Shown: piece by piece, positions 1 through 9,257 of the stretch
Layout of the letters: every line of letters begins with the position of its first letter
How positions within the stretch are numbered: the stretch's first letter is position 1
From: Brumimicrobium glaciale
GTDB taxonomy: Bacteria > Bacteroidota > Bacteroidia > Flavobacteriales_D > Crocinitomicaceae
DNA length: 64,000 bases
Assembly: GCF_004152935.1 (NCBI RefSeq)
Contig: NZ_SETE01000006.1
Span: 124,001-188,000 of the forward strand
Reading direction: 5' to 3'
Notes under the pieces: generated by a model
What the model saw: only the letters and a program-made list of their open reading frames with translations
Database searches by the model: none
What the model was told of the DNA's origin: nothing
Translations under genes and position numbers: made by a program

Positions 1-1236
1 TATCAATGGTCTTGTAAAAAGTTTTCAGAAGAACTGCGTATTATTTTAGGTCAAGATGTTACTGAAAAAATAAACCTAGAAAACTACTATGAACTTATTG
101 TAAAAAACGCAGATGATTTAATTTTCCAAACTGATACCAATGGAAATTTCACTTTTGTAAATGAGAAATGCTGTGAAGTTTTTGAAAGATCAAAAAGTGA
201 ATTATTAGACCTTTCAATCTTGAATGTTGTAGAACCAGCCTATCAAAAAAGAGTAAGATACTTTATTGATGCTACTTTGAAAGAACGCCAAAAAGGAAAA
301 TATAAAGAGTTTCCTATTCTAACTCCAAATGGAGAAACTAAATGGTTGGGACAAAATCTATCAACTATGACCACTCCAGGTGCGGAAAATGTTGTTAAAG
401 GATTTTTGGGATTGGCGCGAGACATAACCAGTAAAAAGAAAGCAAACTCATTAATCAAGGAGCAGAATAAAGCCATAATGGATTCGATTAATTATGCGCG
501 TAGAATTCAATTCAATATGCTGCCCCGTTCCTCTGAATTCGCTGATTCATTTGATGAGCATTTTATATTATATAGACCAAAAGACATCGTTTCAGGAGAT
601 TTTTTCTGGCTTAAAGAAATAGGCGATAAAACAATTCTAATTCTTTCAGATTGCACAGGTCATGGAGTTCCTGGCTCATTTATGACGCTTTTAGGAATCA
701 ATATTTTAAAACAAATAGTTGAAGAAGCTAAAATTATTGATCCTGGTGAAATTTTAAATCAACTCGATGAACATTTGTCTGAATTACTTCCAAGAGATGG
801 TCAAAATCGAATCCAAGATGGGATGGAAGTAGTCGTTTGTTCGTTCGATAAAAATAGCGAAAAAGTAGAATACGCTTTAGCGGGAGGTCGATTCTTGATA
901 AAAGACAACAAAGAAGGAACGATGAAAGTGGTTAAAGGTCAAATTAAGCATATTGGTGATGAGCCAGTAATAAATGATTTCATCTACGATACAGAAAGTG
1001 TTACGCTCAATGAAAATCAAATTCTGTATCTCTTTACTGATGGATTCCCAGATCAATTTGGAGGAACGAAAAATAAAAAGATAACAATCAAGAAATTCCT
1101 TGCCTTGATTGATGCGATTTCGTATCAACCTATGAACGAACAAAACTCCATTCTTCAAGAATATCACAAAGAGTGGATGGGTGATTTTGAACAAACAGAT
1201 GACATGACCGTAATTGGTGTACGTGGTAGAAAATGA
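1..1236 (+). CDS. PAS domain / SpoIIE-type PP2C phosphatase, 5' end outside window
   Basis: The reading frame is open from base 1, so the start lies upstream; the first in-frame ATG of the visible part falls inside the PAS domain and is not the real start. Codons 30-140 look like a PAS sensor domain (NADDLIFQTDTNGNFTFVN, then a conserved PAC-like end before SKKKANSLIKEQNKAIMDSI). From about codon 160 a SpoIIE/PP2C-like serine phosphatase follows, with SGDFFW near codon 198, LILSDCTGHGVPG and LFTDGFPDQFGG as metal-binding landmarks. The helix between the two domains probably carries the signal. By family, such proteins dephosphorylate anti-sigma-antagonist or similar regulators; the partner cannot be told from here. 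The stop is at 1234-1236. Confidence 0.85.
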   Translation, partial: YQWSCKKFSEELRIILGQDVTEKINLENYYELIVKNADDLIFQTDTNGNFTFVNEKCCEVFERSKSELLDLSILNVVEPAYQKRVRYFIDATLKERQKGKYKEFPILTPNGETKWLGQNLSTMTTPGAENVVKGFLGLARDITSKKKANSLIKEQNKAIMDSINYARRIQFNMLPRSSEFADSFDEHFILYRPKDIVSGDFFWLKEIGDKTILILSDCTGHGVPGSFMTLLGINILKQIVEEAKIIDPGEILNQLDEHLSELLPRDGQNRIQDGMEVVVCSFDKNSEKVEYALAGGRFLIKDNKEGTMKVVKGQIKHIGDEPVINDFIYDTESVTLNENQILYLFTDGFPDQFGGTKNKKITIKKFLALIDAISYQPMNEQNSILQEYHKEWMGDFEQTDDMTVIGVRGRK

Positions 1237-1252
1237 TATTTTTCTTCCTTTT

Positions 1253-1313
1253 AATTTGGTGATTACTCTAAATTTTCACTAACTTAATTTAGTAACCAAT
1301 AAATCACCAAATC
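1253..1313 (+). promoter_or_regulatory. Nested inverted repeat ending at the next start codon
   Basis: AATTTGGTGATT (1253-1264) and AATCACCAAATC (1302-1313) are inverted copies over 11 bp, and a second pair, CTAAATT/AATTTAG, is nested inside. The 3' arm ends directly before the ATG at 1314, so in RNA it would hide the ribosome entry site of the DUF2851 gene. No T-run follows, so it does not look like a classic terminator. The regulatory role is inference. Confidence 0.4.
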
Positions 1314-2582
1314 ATGCAAGAAGAATATTTGCATTATCTCTGGCGTATGAAACGCCTAAATTTCAACCAATTAAAACTCACTAACGGAGCACCAGTAAGC
1401 GTTCATGAAGTCGGATGGTATAATCTCGATGCTGGACCAGATTTTTTCAATGGAACAGTTTCTATCGATGGAATTAAATGGTCTGGTAATATCGAATTAC
1501 ATATAAAATCCTCAGATTGGTATGCACACAAACACCATTTAGATGAGGCTTATAATAATGTTGTTTTACATGTTGTGTTCGAACATGACAAGGAAGTATT
1601 TGTTAAAGGAATCCAACTGCCAACTATTGAACTCAAAAATCAAATTGATTTAGCACACTTAAGAAATTATGAGAAAATCATTTCAAATTCTTATAAAGTT
1701 CCTTGTTCAAATGTGGTAATGGATTATAAATTGTCCTTACTTCAGCAAATAGATGTTTCCTTTCTTCACCGCATAGAAAGAAAAGGAATTGAGCTTTTGG
1801 ATTTAGTGAAAATTGAGCAACGAGATAAATATTCGATTTTATTGGCAGCCATTTTACAAGCCACTGGCGGGAGAGTGAATAAATTACCAATGCAAGAATT
1901 GGCGAGTATTTTACCTTATAAGTTAATTGCAAAAGAACAATGGGACAAAACCCGATTAGAAGCACTGGTTTTTGGCTCTGCAGGCTTCCTAAATGATGAA
2001 GTTGAGGATGAATATTATCAAGAACTAAAACAAACTTGGCGTTTTCTAAAGCACAAACACCATTTGTTAGAAATGAATAAGAGCTCATGGAAGTTTAGTG
2101 GTATCCGTCCATATAGTTTTCCTACCTTAATTTTGGCCCAAATAAATGGGTTCCTTTTACAATTTGATCTTCAAAACTTATCAGATTTGAAGGCAGAACA
2201 AATTATTTCAAAAATCAATAAACTTTCAGCAACTTATATTGATGGGTATTGGGAGAATCATTTTGTATTTGGAAAACTAAGTAAAAAACGAAAGCTAAAC
2301 TTCTCAAAGTTGTTCAAACAGAATTTAATCATCAATGGTTTAGTGCCTTATTTAATTTCATTAAAACATTTGTACAGTGATTTTTCATTTAGTGATATGG
2401 CAGTTGAGTTAATGGAAAAACTTCCGTCGGAGAGCAATAATGTGATCAATTATTGGAAAGAAATAGGTTTTTCACCTCAAAATGCATTAGAAAGTCAAGG
2501 ATTGTTAGAATTAAACAATGAATTTTGTAATTTTAAGAAATGTTTGTCCTGTAAAGTAGGTACAGAAAATTTAGAAAAGTAA
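1314..2582 (+). CDS. DUF2851 family protein
   Basis: 422 aa, the usual length for DUF2851, a family largely confined to Bacteroidetes and Chlorobi with no settled function. The N-terminal third holds the family landmarks: HEVGWYNLDAGPDFFNG (about residues 34-50), GNIELHIKSSDWYAHKHH (about 62-79) and NVVLHVVFEHD. The C-terminus has a cysteine pair, CNFKKCLSC. No signal peptide or membrane segment, so cytosolic. The P-D then E-x-H-x-K order resembles a PD-(D/E)XK nuclease core, but that is inference. Starts at the first ATG after a stem-loop and is separated by only 2 bp from the PspC-like gene, so the two are probably co-transcribed. Confidence 0.85.
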   Translation: MQEEYLHYLWRMKRLNFNQLKLTNGAPVSVHEVGWYNLDAGPDFFNGTVSIDGIKWSGNIELHIKSSDWYAHKHHLDEAYNNVVLHVVFEHDKEVFVKGIQLPTIELKNQIDLAHLRNYEKIISNSYKVPCSNVVMDYKLSLLQQIDVSFLHRIERKGIELLDLVKIEQRDKYSILLAAILQATGGRVNKLPMQELASILPYKLIAKEQWDKTRLEALVFGSAGFLNDEVEDEYYQELKQTWRFLKHKHHLLEMNKSSWKFSGIRPYSFPTLILAQINGFLLQFDLQNLSDLKAEQIISKINKLSATYIDGYWENHFVFGKLSKKRKLNFSKLFKQNLIINGLVPYLISLKHLYSDFSFSDMAVELMEKLPSESNNVINYWKEIGFSPQNALESQGLLELNNEFCNFKKCLSCKVGTENLEK

Positions 2583-2584
2583 TT

Positions 2585-2821
2585 ATGCGAAAGTTTATTC
2601 AAAAAATCGTTTTTTTCTTTGAAATGCGCTCATTTGGTGTGAGTGAATGGTGGGCGAAAAAATTAGGCGTGAGAACAACTAAAGTTCGACTTTTTTTTAT
2701 CTATAGTTCCTTTATTGCTTTAGGATCTCCCTTAATCATCTATTTAGGAATGGGATGGATATTAGAAAACAAACATTTTTTTGGATTACGTAAAAAAAGA
2801 AAGTCAATTTGGGAATTATGA
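2585..2821 (+). CDS. PspC-domain small membrane protein
   Basis: 78 aa. The core GVSEWWAKKLGVRTTKVRLFF followed by one hydrophobic segment (about residues 38-61, FIYSSFIALGSPLIIYLGMG) is the standard PspC layout: a short amphipathic start, an R/V-rich turn, then a transmembrane helix. In Proteobacteria PspC senses membrane stress, but in Bacteroidetes such short stand-alone PspC proteins are uncharacterised. The gene sits between DUF2851 (2 bp upstream) and the reductase gene, overlapping the latter by ATGA at 2818-2821, which suggests translational coupling. Confidence 0.8.
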   Translation: MRKFIQKIVFFFEMRSFGVSEWWAKKLGVRTTKVRLFFIYSSFIALGSPLIIYLGMGWILENKHFFGLRKKRKSIWEL

Positions 2822-3726
2822 GTAAATCAACGGAAAAAGTTTTAATAACTGGAAGTAATGGTCTGTTAGGACAGAAATTAGTAAAATATTTTCAAGAGCA
2901 CAACATCGAATTCTTAGCCACTGCACCAAACGAAAATAAATTGTCTTTCTGTCCAAATAAAAATTTTGCTATTCTGGACATTACGAACATGGTGAAAATT
3001 GAAGAGGTAATCCAATCTTTTAATCCAACACATATTATTAACACTGCTGCCATGACCAACGTGGACGCTTGTGAAGAACAAGAAACGGAATGTTTTAATG
3101 TGAATGCAATAGGTGTAGCCAATATTATTGAAGAAATCGAAGGAACAGATATTCATTTAATCCAAATATCTACAGATTTCATCTTCGATGGAAAAAAGAA
3201 ATTGTATGCTGAAGAAGATACGCCAAATCCATTAAGTAATTACGGTAAATCTAAATGGAGAGGTGAAGAAGTCATTTTTGAAAGCGGATACAATAATTTC
3301 ACAATTCTTAGAACATCCATCGTTTATGGAGTGGGTGAAAAATTAAATAAAGGAAATATTTTTAGTTGGGCAATTAATGAATTACGAGCAGGAAAAGATT
3401 TGAATATAGTAAATGACCAATTCAGAACTCCAACTTTTGTAGATGATCTTGTTCAAGCTTGCGCAAAAGTTGTTGATTCAAACGAGTTTGGAGTTTATAA
3501 TATCGCTGGAGGTGAGTTGCTTTCAATGCATGAATACATTGTCAAAGTAGCTAATTATGTAGGTGCCGATGTTAAAAAAGTTCATGCTATCACATCAGAA
3601 AAGCTCAATCAAAAGGCACAACGTCCTATTTCATCTGGGTTAGATATTGATAAAGCCAAGACTGAATTAGATTATATTCCTACTGAATTTGTTTTAAGCT
3701 TATCTAAGATAGACCTCGACAATTAA
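2818..3726 (+). CDS. RmlD-like NAD(P)-dependent sugar-nucleotide reductase (extended SDR)
   Basis: 302 aa from the ATG at 2818, chosen over an in-frame TTG nine bases upstream because it forms an ATGA overlap with the preceding stop. The N-terminus has the Rossmann dinucleotide motif TGSNGLLGQKL. NTAAMTNVDACE (about residue 80) and the YGKSKWRGE active-site YxxxK (about residue 140) are typical of dTDP-4-dehydrorhamnose reductase/RmlD and related epimerases. No other dTDP-rhamnose genes are nearby, so the substrate is uncertain and rmlD is not assigned. Cytosolic; probably last gene of a DUF2851-pspC-reductase unit. Confidence 0.8.
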   Translation: MSKSTEKVLITGSNGLLGQKLVKYFQEHNIEFLATAPNENKLSFCPNKNFAILDITNMVKIEEVIQSFNPTHIINTAAMTNVDACEEQETECFNVNAIGVANIIEEIEGTDIHLIQISTDFIFDGKKKLYAEEDTPNPLSNYGKSKWRGEEVIFESGYNNFTILRTSIVYGVGEKLNKGNIFSWAINELRAGKDLNIVNDQFRTPTFVDDLVQACAKVVDSNEFGVYNIAGGELLSMHEYIVKVANYVGADVKKVHAITSEKLNQKAQRPISSGLDIDKAKTELDYIPTEFVLSLSKIDLDN

Positions 3727-3812
3727 AATAATATTTTTAAATTAGCGAATCTGACCCTTAAAAAGGTGAGGTATTCGAAAGGTTATTAATTTGAACACAA
3801 AAAAATATATTT

Positions 3813-5888
3813 ATGAGATTAGCTAAAATTTTGGCTACCCTATTTCTGTTTTCTAGTTTTGTTTATGGACAGGATGTACCATTATCAGCAGAACTAACAA
3901 CCAAAGATAAATCGCAAGCAATTGATGATGTTTCAGTTCAAATAGATGTTAAAGGGGGTAAGAAACCTTATAAATATGTTTGGAATAATGAAAACATATC
4001 AATCTATAATAAAAAATTTGACGGTTGGTCTGAAGGAGATTCCGTAATCGTTACTGTAATTGATGCAAATTTTGATTCAATTGTAGTAAAAGGATATGTG
4101 AAACCAAATAGCTTCTCTGAACATGTTAATAATGGTATGAAACCAGCTGTTTCAATATTAGATAAGATTTTATTCGCTAATGTTTGGTCAGATACCGTTA
4201 AAGTAAATGAGTTTGTATTAAAGGCTCCATTTGCGTTAGCACCAGAATCTGAAAACTATACAATAAAAGAGTGGTTAAGAAAGGATGGAGAGGTAGTGAA
4301 ACACCTTGATATGATTGCCATTTTAAAAGATGGAGATAAAGAATTTCCGTTTTTCGCAATGGGTGATGGTACACTTATTTACGGTGAGCATAAAGGACAG
4401 AAGGTTGGTGCAGGAGACAAGGTTTCATTCATTAATAAAAGAGGAAATAAATCCGAAAAGATTTTAGGAAAGATAGACTATTCATCTCCTCAACCATTTT
4501 ACTTTAAAAACCTCACCAATAAATCTCAAGGCATCCCATTAATTGTAGTTTGGCTTGTAGCCGGAGCGTTTTTCTTTACTTTTAAGATGGGGTTCATCCA
4601 ATTTAGAGGTGTTAGACATGCAATTGATTTAGTACGCGGAAGATACGATGATCCTTCTAAAGAGGATGGAGAGGTCACACATTTTCAAGCACTTGTTACT
4701 GCACTTTCAGCAACTGTTGGACTAGGAAATATAGCCGGTGTTGCAATCGCAATTAGTATGGGAGGTCCAGGAGCAACATTCTGGATGATTCTTGCTGGAC
4801 TAATTGGAATGGCTTCGAAATTCGTAGAGTGTACGCTTGGTGTTAAATATCGTATTTTAAAGGAAGACGGAGAAGTTTCAGGTGGACCTATGTATTATTT
4901 GAGTCGCGGTTTAGCAAAACGAGGTCCTGGATTTAAACAATTAGGAAAGGTTTTAGCAATTATCTTTGCAATACTTTGTGTTGGTGGATCTCTTGGTGGT
5001 GGAAACATGTTCCAAGTGAATCAAGCATTTAATCAATTGTCAGAAATTCCTGGTTGGGAAGGGTTCTCCGCTTATGGACTGTACTTCGGAATCGGAATGG
5101 CAATTCTAGTAGGAATCGTAATTGTTGGTGGAATTAAAAAAATTGCTAGCGTAACAGATAAAATTGTACCAACAATGGTTGGTATTTATGTGATTTCAGC
5201 ATTGGTAATTATAGGTTTTAATTATGATAATTTAGGTCATGGTTTTAATACAATTATAACTGGAGCATTTAGTCCAGATGCAATGTATGGAGGTTTTATT
5301 GGAGTACTGATTTTAGGATTTCAACGTGCTGCATTCTCAAATGAAGCCGGAGTAGGTTCTGCACCAATTGCACACGCTGCTGCCAAAACTGATGAACCAG
5401 TGAGTGAAGGAATCGTCGCGATTTTAGAACCATTTATTGATACAGTGGTGGTTTGTACAATGACCGCTTTAGTAATTATATTTACTGGTTATGCTCAAGA
5501 TCCTGAAGGTCTAGAAGGTGCCGCTTTAACTTCTGCAGCATTCTCATCTTCTTTGGGTGATTGGTCTTTATATGTCCTTTCTTTCGCTGTGGTATTGTTT
5601 GCATTCTCAACTATGATTTCTTGGTCTTATTACGGATTGAAAGCCTGGACTTATGTTTTTGGAGAAACAAAAATATCTGGATTAATCTATAAATTCATCT
5701 TCTTAGTATTTATTGTAATTGGGGCATCTGTAGGATTAGGAGAAGTAATTAAATTCTCAGACTTAATGATTCTTGGTATGGCATTCCCAAATATCCTTGG
5801 ACTTTTGATTATGTCAGGAGAAGTAAAAAGAGATCTGAAAGATTATTTTGTACGTGTAAAATCAGGAGCAATTAAAAGATTTAAATAG
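3813..5888 (+). CDS. Sodium:alanine symporter (AGCS) with exported N-terminal domain
   Basis: 691 aa, about 200 residues longer than a usual AGCS carrier. Residues 1-19 are a clear signal peptide (FSSFVYGQ). Residues 20-105 form a beta-rich region with PYKYVWNN, similar to SprB-type repeats. Residues 130-205 look like a lipoyl/biotinyl-type hammerhead fold ([12 protein letters not shown], then FAMGDGTL, then [10 protein letters not shown]). The carrier starts near residue 240 and holds the AGCS signatures [14 protein letters not shown] and [16 protein letters not shown] plus about 10 membrane helices. By family it couples Na+ entry to alanine or glycine uptake. The extra domain would lie in the periplasm. 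The next gene starts 6 bp after the stop. Confidence 0.9.
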   Translation: MRLAKILATLFLFSSFVYGQDVPLSAELTTKDKSQAIDDVSVQIDVKGGKKPYKYVWNNENISIYNKKFDGWSEGDSVIVTVIDANFDSIVVKGYVKPNSFSEHVNNGMKPAVSILDKILFANVWSDTVKVNEFVLKAPFALAPESENYTIKEWLRKDGEVVKHLDMIAILKDGDKEFPFFAMGDGTLIYGEHKGQKVGAGDKVSFINKRGNKSEKILGKIDYSSPQPFYFKNLTNKSQGIPLIVVWLVAGAFFFTFKMGFIQFRGVRHAIDLVRGRYDDPSKEDGEVTHFQALVTALSATVGLGNIAGVAIAISMGGPGATFWMILAGLIGMASKFVECTLGVKYRILKEDGEVSGGPMYYLSRGLAKRGPGFKQLGKVLAIIFAILCVGGSLGGGNMFQVNQAFNQLSEIPGWEGFSAYGLYFGIGMAILVGIVIVGGIKKIASVTDKIVPTMVGIYVISALVIIGFNYDNLGHGFNTIITGAFSPDAMYGGFIGVLILGFQRAAFSNEAGVGSAPIAHAAAKTDEPVSEGIVAILEPFIDTVVVCTMTALVIIFTGYAQDPEGLEGAALTSAAFSSSLGDWSLYVLSFAVVLFAFSTMISWSYYGLKAWTYVFGETKISGLIYKFIFLVFIVIGASVGLGEVIKFSDLMILGMAFPNILGLLIMSGEVKRDLKDYFVRVKSGAIKRFK

Positions 5889-5893
5889 AAATA

Positions 5894-6826
5894 TTGACGA
5901 AAAAAAGTTGGGACAGTGATTGGATTCATTTTTCTAAACGAGCCCGTAGAGGAATTATCGTTTTGTTAATTCTATTCATCGCTATTGCAGTAGCTCCACG
6001 TTTATATTACAACTATTTCTATTCTCCTCCTCACTATGATGTTGAAGTTCGATCATTATTAGCTTCAACTAATAAGGCTGATTCAATTGAAGCGAAAGTT
6101 GCGAAAGTAACCAGTCGTTATACTCAACCTTCTGCTCTGTTCAATCCAAACGAGTATTCTTTGGAAGAATGGATGGCAATTGGATTGTCTGAAAAACAAG
6201 CGGCTTCTATTCTGAAATATTTGAAGAGTGGAGCAGTTCTCAAGATAAAATCAGATCTTAAAAAACTCTATGTTATAGACGAAGATTTGTACGTTTTATT
6301 AGAACCAAAAGTGGCTTTGCCTGATTCAATTGAAAAGCCATCCTATATTGCGTCATCAAAATATTCATCTACTAAGAATGAAAAGTCATTTGAACAAAAC
6401 CAAAAAGAAACTGTAAAAGAAGAGCTCGCTCCGATTTCAATTAATACCGCCACAGCTTGGGATTTAAAGAAAATCCCAGGAATAGGACCTTACTTTGCTA
6501 AAGAAATCATCAAAGTTCGTGAGGCTTATGGCGGAATAATTTCTTACGATCAACTTTTTGATGTGTACTTAATGGATGAAGAGAAAATAGAAGCGATGAA
6601 ACCTTTTCTAATTCTTGACGCAACTGATATAAAGAGATTAAATATTAATACAGCGTCAGAGAAAGAATTAAGAGATCATCCTCTGATTAGTTATGATATG
6701 GCAAAATCTATTGTTTTCTTCCGAGAAAATCACCGACCATATAAAAGAATCGATGAGGTGATTTTATCTCCCTATATTGATCATGAAAAATTTAAAGCTT
6801 TAAAACCTTATTTAAAGGTGGAATGA
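5894..6826 (+). CDS. Helix-hairpin-helix membrane protein, ComEA-like
   Basis: 310 aa. The start is taken as TTG at 5894, 6 bp after the symporter stop; there is no ATG until deep in the protein. One membrane helix lies at about residues 18-38. The rest carries three helix-hairpin-helix units: around residue 95 (LSEKQAASILKYL), around 180-215 (INTATAWDLKKIPGIGPYFA) and 250-280 (LNINTASEKELRDHPLISY). The INTA(T/S) plus GIGP pattern is that of ComEA-type DNA-binding modules. With the anchor, it would hold DNA at the membrane, possibly for uptake; no other competence gene is nearby, so this is inference. Confidence 0.8.
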   Translation: MTKKSWDSDWIHFSKRARRGIIVLLILFIAIAVAPRLYYNYFYSPPHYDVEVRSLLASTNKADSIEAKVAKVTSRYTQPSALFNPNEYSLEEWMAIGLSEKQAASILKYLKSGAVLKIKSDLKKLYVIDEDLYVLLEPKVALPDSIEKPSYIASSKYSSTKNEKSFEQNQKETVKEELAPISINTATAWDLKKIPGIGPYFAKEIIKVREAYGGIISYDQLFDVYLMDEEKIEAMKPFLILDATDIKRLNINTASEKELRDHPLISYDMAKSIVFFRENHRPYKRIDEVILSPYIDHEKFKALKPYLKVE

Positions 6827-6858
6827 GAATAGAGTACTGAAGCAAATAAAAAATATAC

Positions 6859-6866
6859 TATATTTG
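6859..6866 (+). promoter_or_regulatory. Bacteroidetes -7 element before acyl-CoA dehydrogenase
   Basis: TATATTTG matches the Bacteroidetes -7 consensus TAnnTTTG and lies 48 bp before the ATG at 6915. No TTG is seen 19-21 bp upstream, so the -33 part is weak. Confidence 0.45.
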
Positions 6867-6914
6867 CAAATTGCGATTACGAAAACAAAACATAAGAACT
6901 TAAATTATATAAAA

Positions 6915-8054
6915 ATGAACTTTGATCTAAACGAGAATCAATTAATGATTCAACAAATGGTGAGAGATTTTGCTGAGAAGGAAATTAAACCACATTTATT
7001 AGAATGGGATGAAAAAGAGCACTTTCCTGTTGATGTAATGAAAAAACTAGGTGACTTAGGTTTACTTGGAATTTATGTTCCTGAAGAGTATGGAGGAAGT
7101 GGTTTTTCCTATGATGAATACGTTACTGCACTTATTGAATTAGGAAAAGTTTGTGGTGGAATTGGTCTTTCAGTAGCAGCTCACAATTCATTGTGTACAG
7201 GTCATATTTATTATCACGGATCAGAAGAGCAGAAGAAAAGGTTTTTACCAAAATTAGCATCTGGTGAATTTATTGGAGCATGGGGTTTAACTGAGCCAAA
7301 CACAGGTTCTGATGCCATGAGAATGAAAACAACTGCAGTTAAAGATGGTGACGATTGGATCATTAATGGTGCAAAAAACTGGATTACTCACGGACTTTCT
7401 GGAGATGTATCTGTAGTTTTAGTGCGTACAGGAGAATTGTTAGACAGTAAGGGAATCTCTGCATTTATCGTAGAAAAAGGAACTCCTGGTTTCTCTGCAG
7501 TGCAAATCAAAGGAAAATTAGGTGTTAGAGCAAGTGAAACAGCTGAACTTATTTTTGATAATGTTCGTGTTCCAAATGCAAATCTAATTGGTGAAGTCGG
7601 AATGGGCTTTGTTCAAGCAATGCAAATTCTTGATGGTGGACGTATTTCTATCGCAGCATTAAGTTGTGGTGTTGCTCGTGGTGCTTATGAAGCTTCAGTA
7701 AAGTACGCTAAAGAACGTGAACAATTCGGAAAACCTATCGCACAATTTCAAGGCATTAGCTTTAAATTAGCTGATATGGCAACAAACGTAAAAGCATCTG
7801 AATTATTGACATTTAATGCTGCAGCTTTGAAGAATAAAGGAGCTAAAATGACAGAGGAAGGAGCTTATGCAAAGTATTTTGCGAGTGAAACTGCTGTGAT
7901 GTGTGGTAACGAAGCTGTGCAAATTATGGGTGGTTATGGTTACACAAGAGAGTATCCAGCTGAGAAGTTTTTACGTGATGCAAAGTTGATGACCATTGGT
8001 GAAGGTACCTCTGAAATTCAAAAAGTAGTTATTTCAAGAGAAATTTTGAAATAA
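6915..8054 (+). CDS. Acyl-CoA dehydrogenase
   Basis: 379 aa from the ATG at 6915; a longer reading from TTG at 6864 would run through the -7 promoter element and is rejected. It oxidises acyl-CoA to trans-2-enoyl-CoA with FAD, passing electrons to ETF. Seen: the N-terminal helical domain, AWGLTEPNTGSDA (FAD/substrate contact, about residues 118-130), the middle beta domain with GVRASETAEL, REQFGKPIAQFQ, and QIMGGYGYTREYPAEKFLRD near the C-terminus. E363 in IGEGTSEIQ sits where the catalytic base of short/medium-chain enzymes is. Length and motifs fit a butyryl/short-chain type. It appears monocistronic: the next gene has its own promoter. Confidence 0.92.
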   Translation: MNFDLNENQLMIQQMVRDFAEKEIKPHLLEWDEKEHFPVDVMKKLGDLGLLGIYVPEEYGGSGFSYDEYVTALIELGKVCGGIGLSVAAHNSLCTGHIYYHGSEEQKKRFLPKLASGEFIGAWGLTEPNTGSDAMRMKTTAVKDGDDWIINGAKNWITHGLSGDVSVVLVRTGELLDSKGISAFIVEKGTPGFSAVQIKGKLGVRASETAELIFDNVRVPNANLIGEVGMGFVQAMQILDGGRISIAALSCGVARGAYEASVKYAKEREQFGKPIAQFQGISFKLADMATNVKASELLTFNAAALKNKGAKMTEEGAYAKYFASETAVMCGNEAVQIMGGYGYTREYPAEKFLRDAKLMTIGEGTSEIQKVVISREILK

Positions 8055-8057
8055 GTA

Positions 8058-8087
8058 TTGTTCATAAGATTTATCTTATTATCTTTG
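8058..8087 (+). promoter_or_regulatory. Promoter of rpsU
   Basis: TTG at 8058-8060, a 19-bp spacer, then TATCTTTG at 8080-8087: a full match to the Bacteroidetes vegetative promoter (TTG-N19-TAnnTTTG), 43 bp before the rpsU ATG. Confidence 0.75.
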
Positions 8088-8130
8088 CCAACCTGTTTAT
8101 AGAATTAGAAAACGAAATTAAATATAGAAT

Positions 8131-8322
8131 ATGTTAGTAGTACCTGTAAAAGAAGGAGAGAACATAGAAAGAGCTCTCAAGAAATATAAGAAGAAGTTTG
8201 AAAAAACTGGACGTATGCGCGAAATCCGTAGACGTAAAGAATTCGTTAAACCATCTATCTTAGGACGTCAAGCACGTATCAAAGCGGCTTACAAACAACG
8301 TTTACAGTCTAAAGAAATATAA
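8131..8322 (+). CDS. rpsU: 30S ribosomal protein S21
   Basis: 63 aa, highly basic, the usual length for Bacteroidetes S21. MLVVPVKEGENIERALKKYK and RRRKEF followed by the basic tail RQARIKAAYKQR are family hallmarks. S21 binds the 30S platform near the anti-Shine-Dalgarno end of 16S rRNA. In Bacteroidetes this matters because that anti-SD end is known to be sequestered on the ribosome, in line with the weak SD sequences throughout this window. Read from its own promoter and closed by a terminator that also separates it from xerC. Confidence 0.97.
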   Translation: MLVVPVKEGENIERALKKYKKKFEKTGRMREIRRRKEFVKPSILGRQARIKAAYKQRLQSKEI

Positions 8323-8345
8323 AATATTCTTTAAAAGAATACGTT

Positions 8346-8373
8346 AAGGAGTCTAGTAATAGGCTCCTTTTTT
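8346..8373 (+). terminator. Rho-independent terminator after rpsU
   Basis: AAGGAGTCTA pairs with TAGGCTCCTT across a 4-base loop (one U-G pair), followed by a T-run. It ends only 8 bp before the xerC ATG, so xerC may depend on read-through. Confidence 0.8.
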
Positions 8374-8381
8374 CATTTTAT

Positions 8382-9257
8382 ATGGTTGAACAATTCATTA
8401 TATATCTCAATACAGAGAAAAGAGTATCGGAACATACCAGTACTGCATACGAAAAAGATGTTAAGTCTTTTTTAGAATTTGTTGCCGTGGATAATGAAGA
8501 AGATTTAAAAGAACTGACCTACCAAAACATTAGAGCTTGGATTGTTGAATTAATAAATAACAATCATTCCAATAGAACAGTTAATAGAAAATTATCTTCT
8601 TTGCGTACGTTTTTTAAATGGGCCCAAAAGAATCATATCATTGAGGTTGATCCAATGTTAAAGGTTAGAGGTCCGAAACAAGAAAAACGATTACCTGAAT
8701 TCGTAAAACAAGAAGAAATTGAAACCGAAGATCTTAATAAATTATTTCCTGATGGATTCTCGGGATTACGTGATCGTTTAATTATTGAAGTATTTTACCA
8801 AACAGGAATTCGTCTTTCAGAATTGATCAATTTAAAACAAGTTGATTTCGATAACGAAAAAATAAAAGTCCTTGGTAAAAGAAATAAAGAACGGATCATT
8901 CCTATAACCACAGCTCTTTCTGATCAAATCAAAGACTATTTAATATCTCCAGTGTATCAAGGGGCGAATATTGAATATATTTTCATTACTGACAAAGGGA
9001 ATAAGTTGTATCCTAAGTTCGTTTATAGAAAAGTGAACTACTATCTTTCTTTGCTTACTAATCTATCCAAAAGAAGTCCGCATGTGTTGAGGCATACCTT
9101 TGCAACACACATGTTGAATAACGGCGCAGGACTAGAAACGCTAAAAGAGATTTTAGGACATGCCAATTTAAGTGCTACACAAGTGTATACCCACAATTCT
9201 TTTGATCAAATTTCTAAAATTTACAAACAATCACATCCAAGGGGAGGGGAAGAGTAA
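8382..9257 (+). CDS. xerC: Tyrosine recombinase XerC/XerD type
   Basis: 291 aa, standard length for Xer recombinases, which resolve chromosome dimers at dif with FtsK. Residues 1-85 are the SAM-like core-binding domain (MVEQFIIYLNTEKRVSEHT). The catalytic set is complete: R144 (TGIRLSEL), H234 and R237 (HVLRHTFATH), H260 (LGHANLS) and nucleophile Y269 (QVYTH). The rpsU-xer order is that of the chromosomal recombinase in many Flavobacteriales rather than a phage integrase. XerC versus XerD cannot be settled by eye. A ribosome hibernation factor gene, often next in relatives, is missing here. Confidence 0.88.
   Translation: MVEQFIIYLNTEKRVSEHTSTAYEKDVKSFLEFVAVDNEEDLKELTYQNIRAWIVELINNNHSNRTVNRKLSSLRTFFKWAQKNHIIEVDPMLKVRGPKQEKRLPEFVKQEEIETEDLNKLFPDGFSGLRDRLIIEVFYQTGIRLSELINLKQVDFDNEKIKVLGKRNKERIIPITTALSDQIKDYLISPVYQGANIEYIFITDKGNKLYPKFVYRKVNYYLSLLTNLSKRSPHVLRHTFATHMLNNGAGLETLKEILGHANLSATQVYTHNSFDQISKIYKQSHPRGGEE

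Noticed and set aside
6864-6914. Longer N-terminus of the acyl-CoA dehydrogenase
   Set aside because: The TTG start is part of the TATATTTG promoter element, and family alignments begin near MNFDLNENQ.
8382-9257. Phage or island integrase
   Set aside because: The rpsU-xer context, normal Xer length and absence of phage genes point to the chromosomal recombinase.
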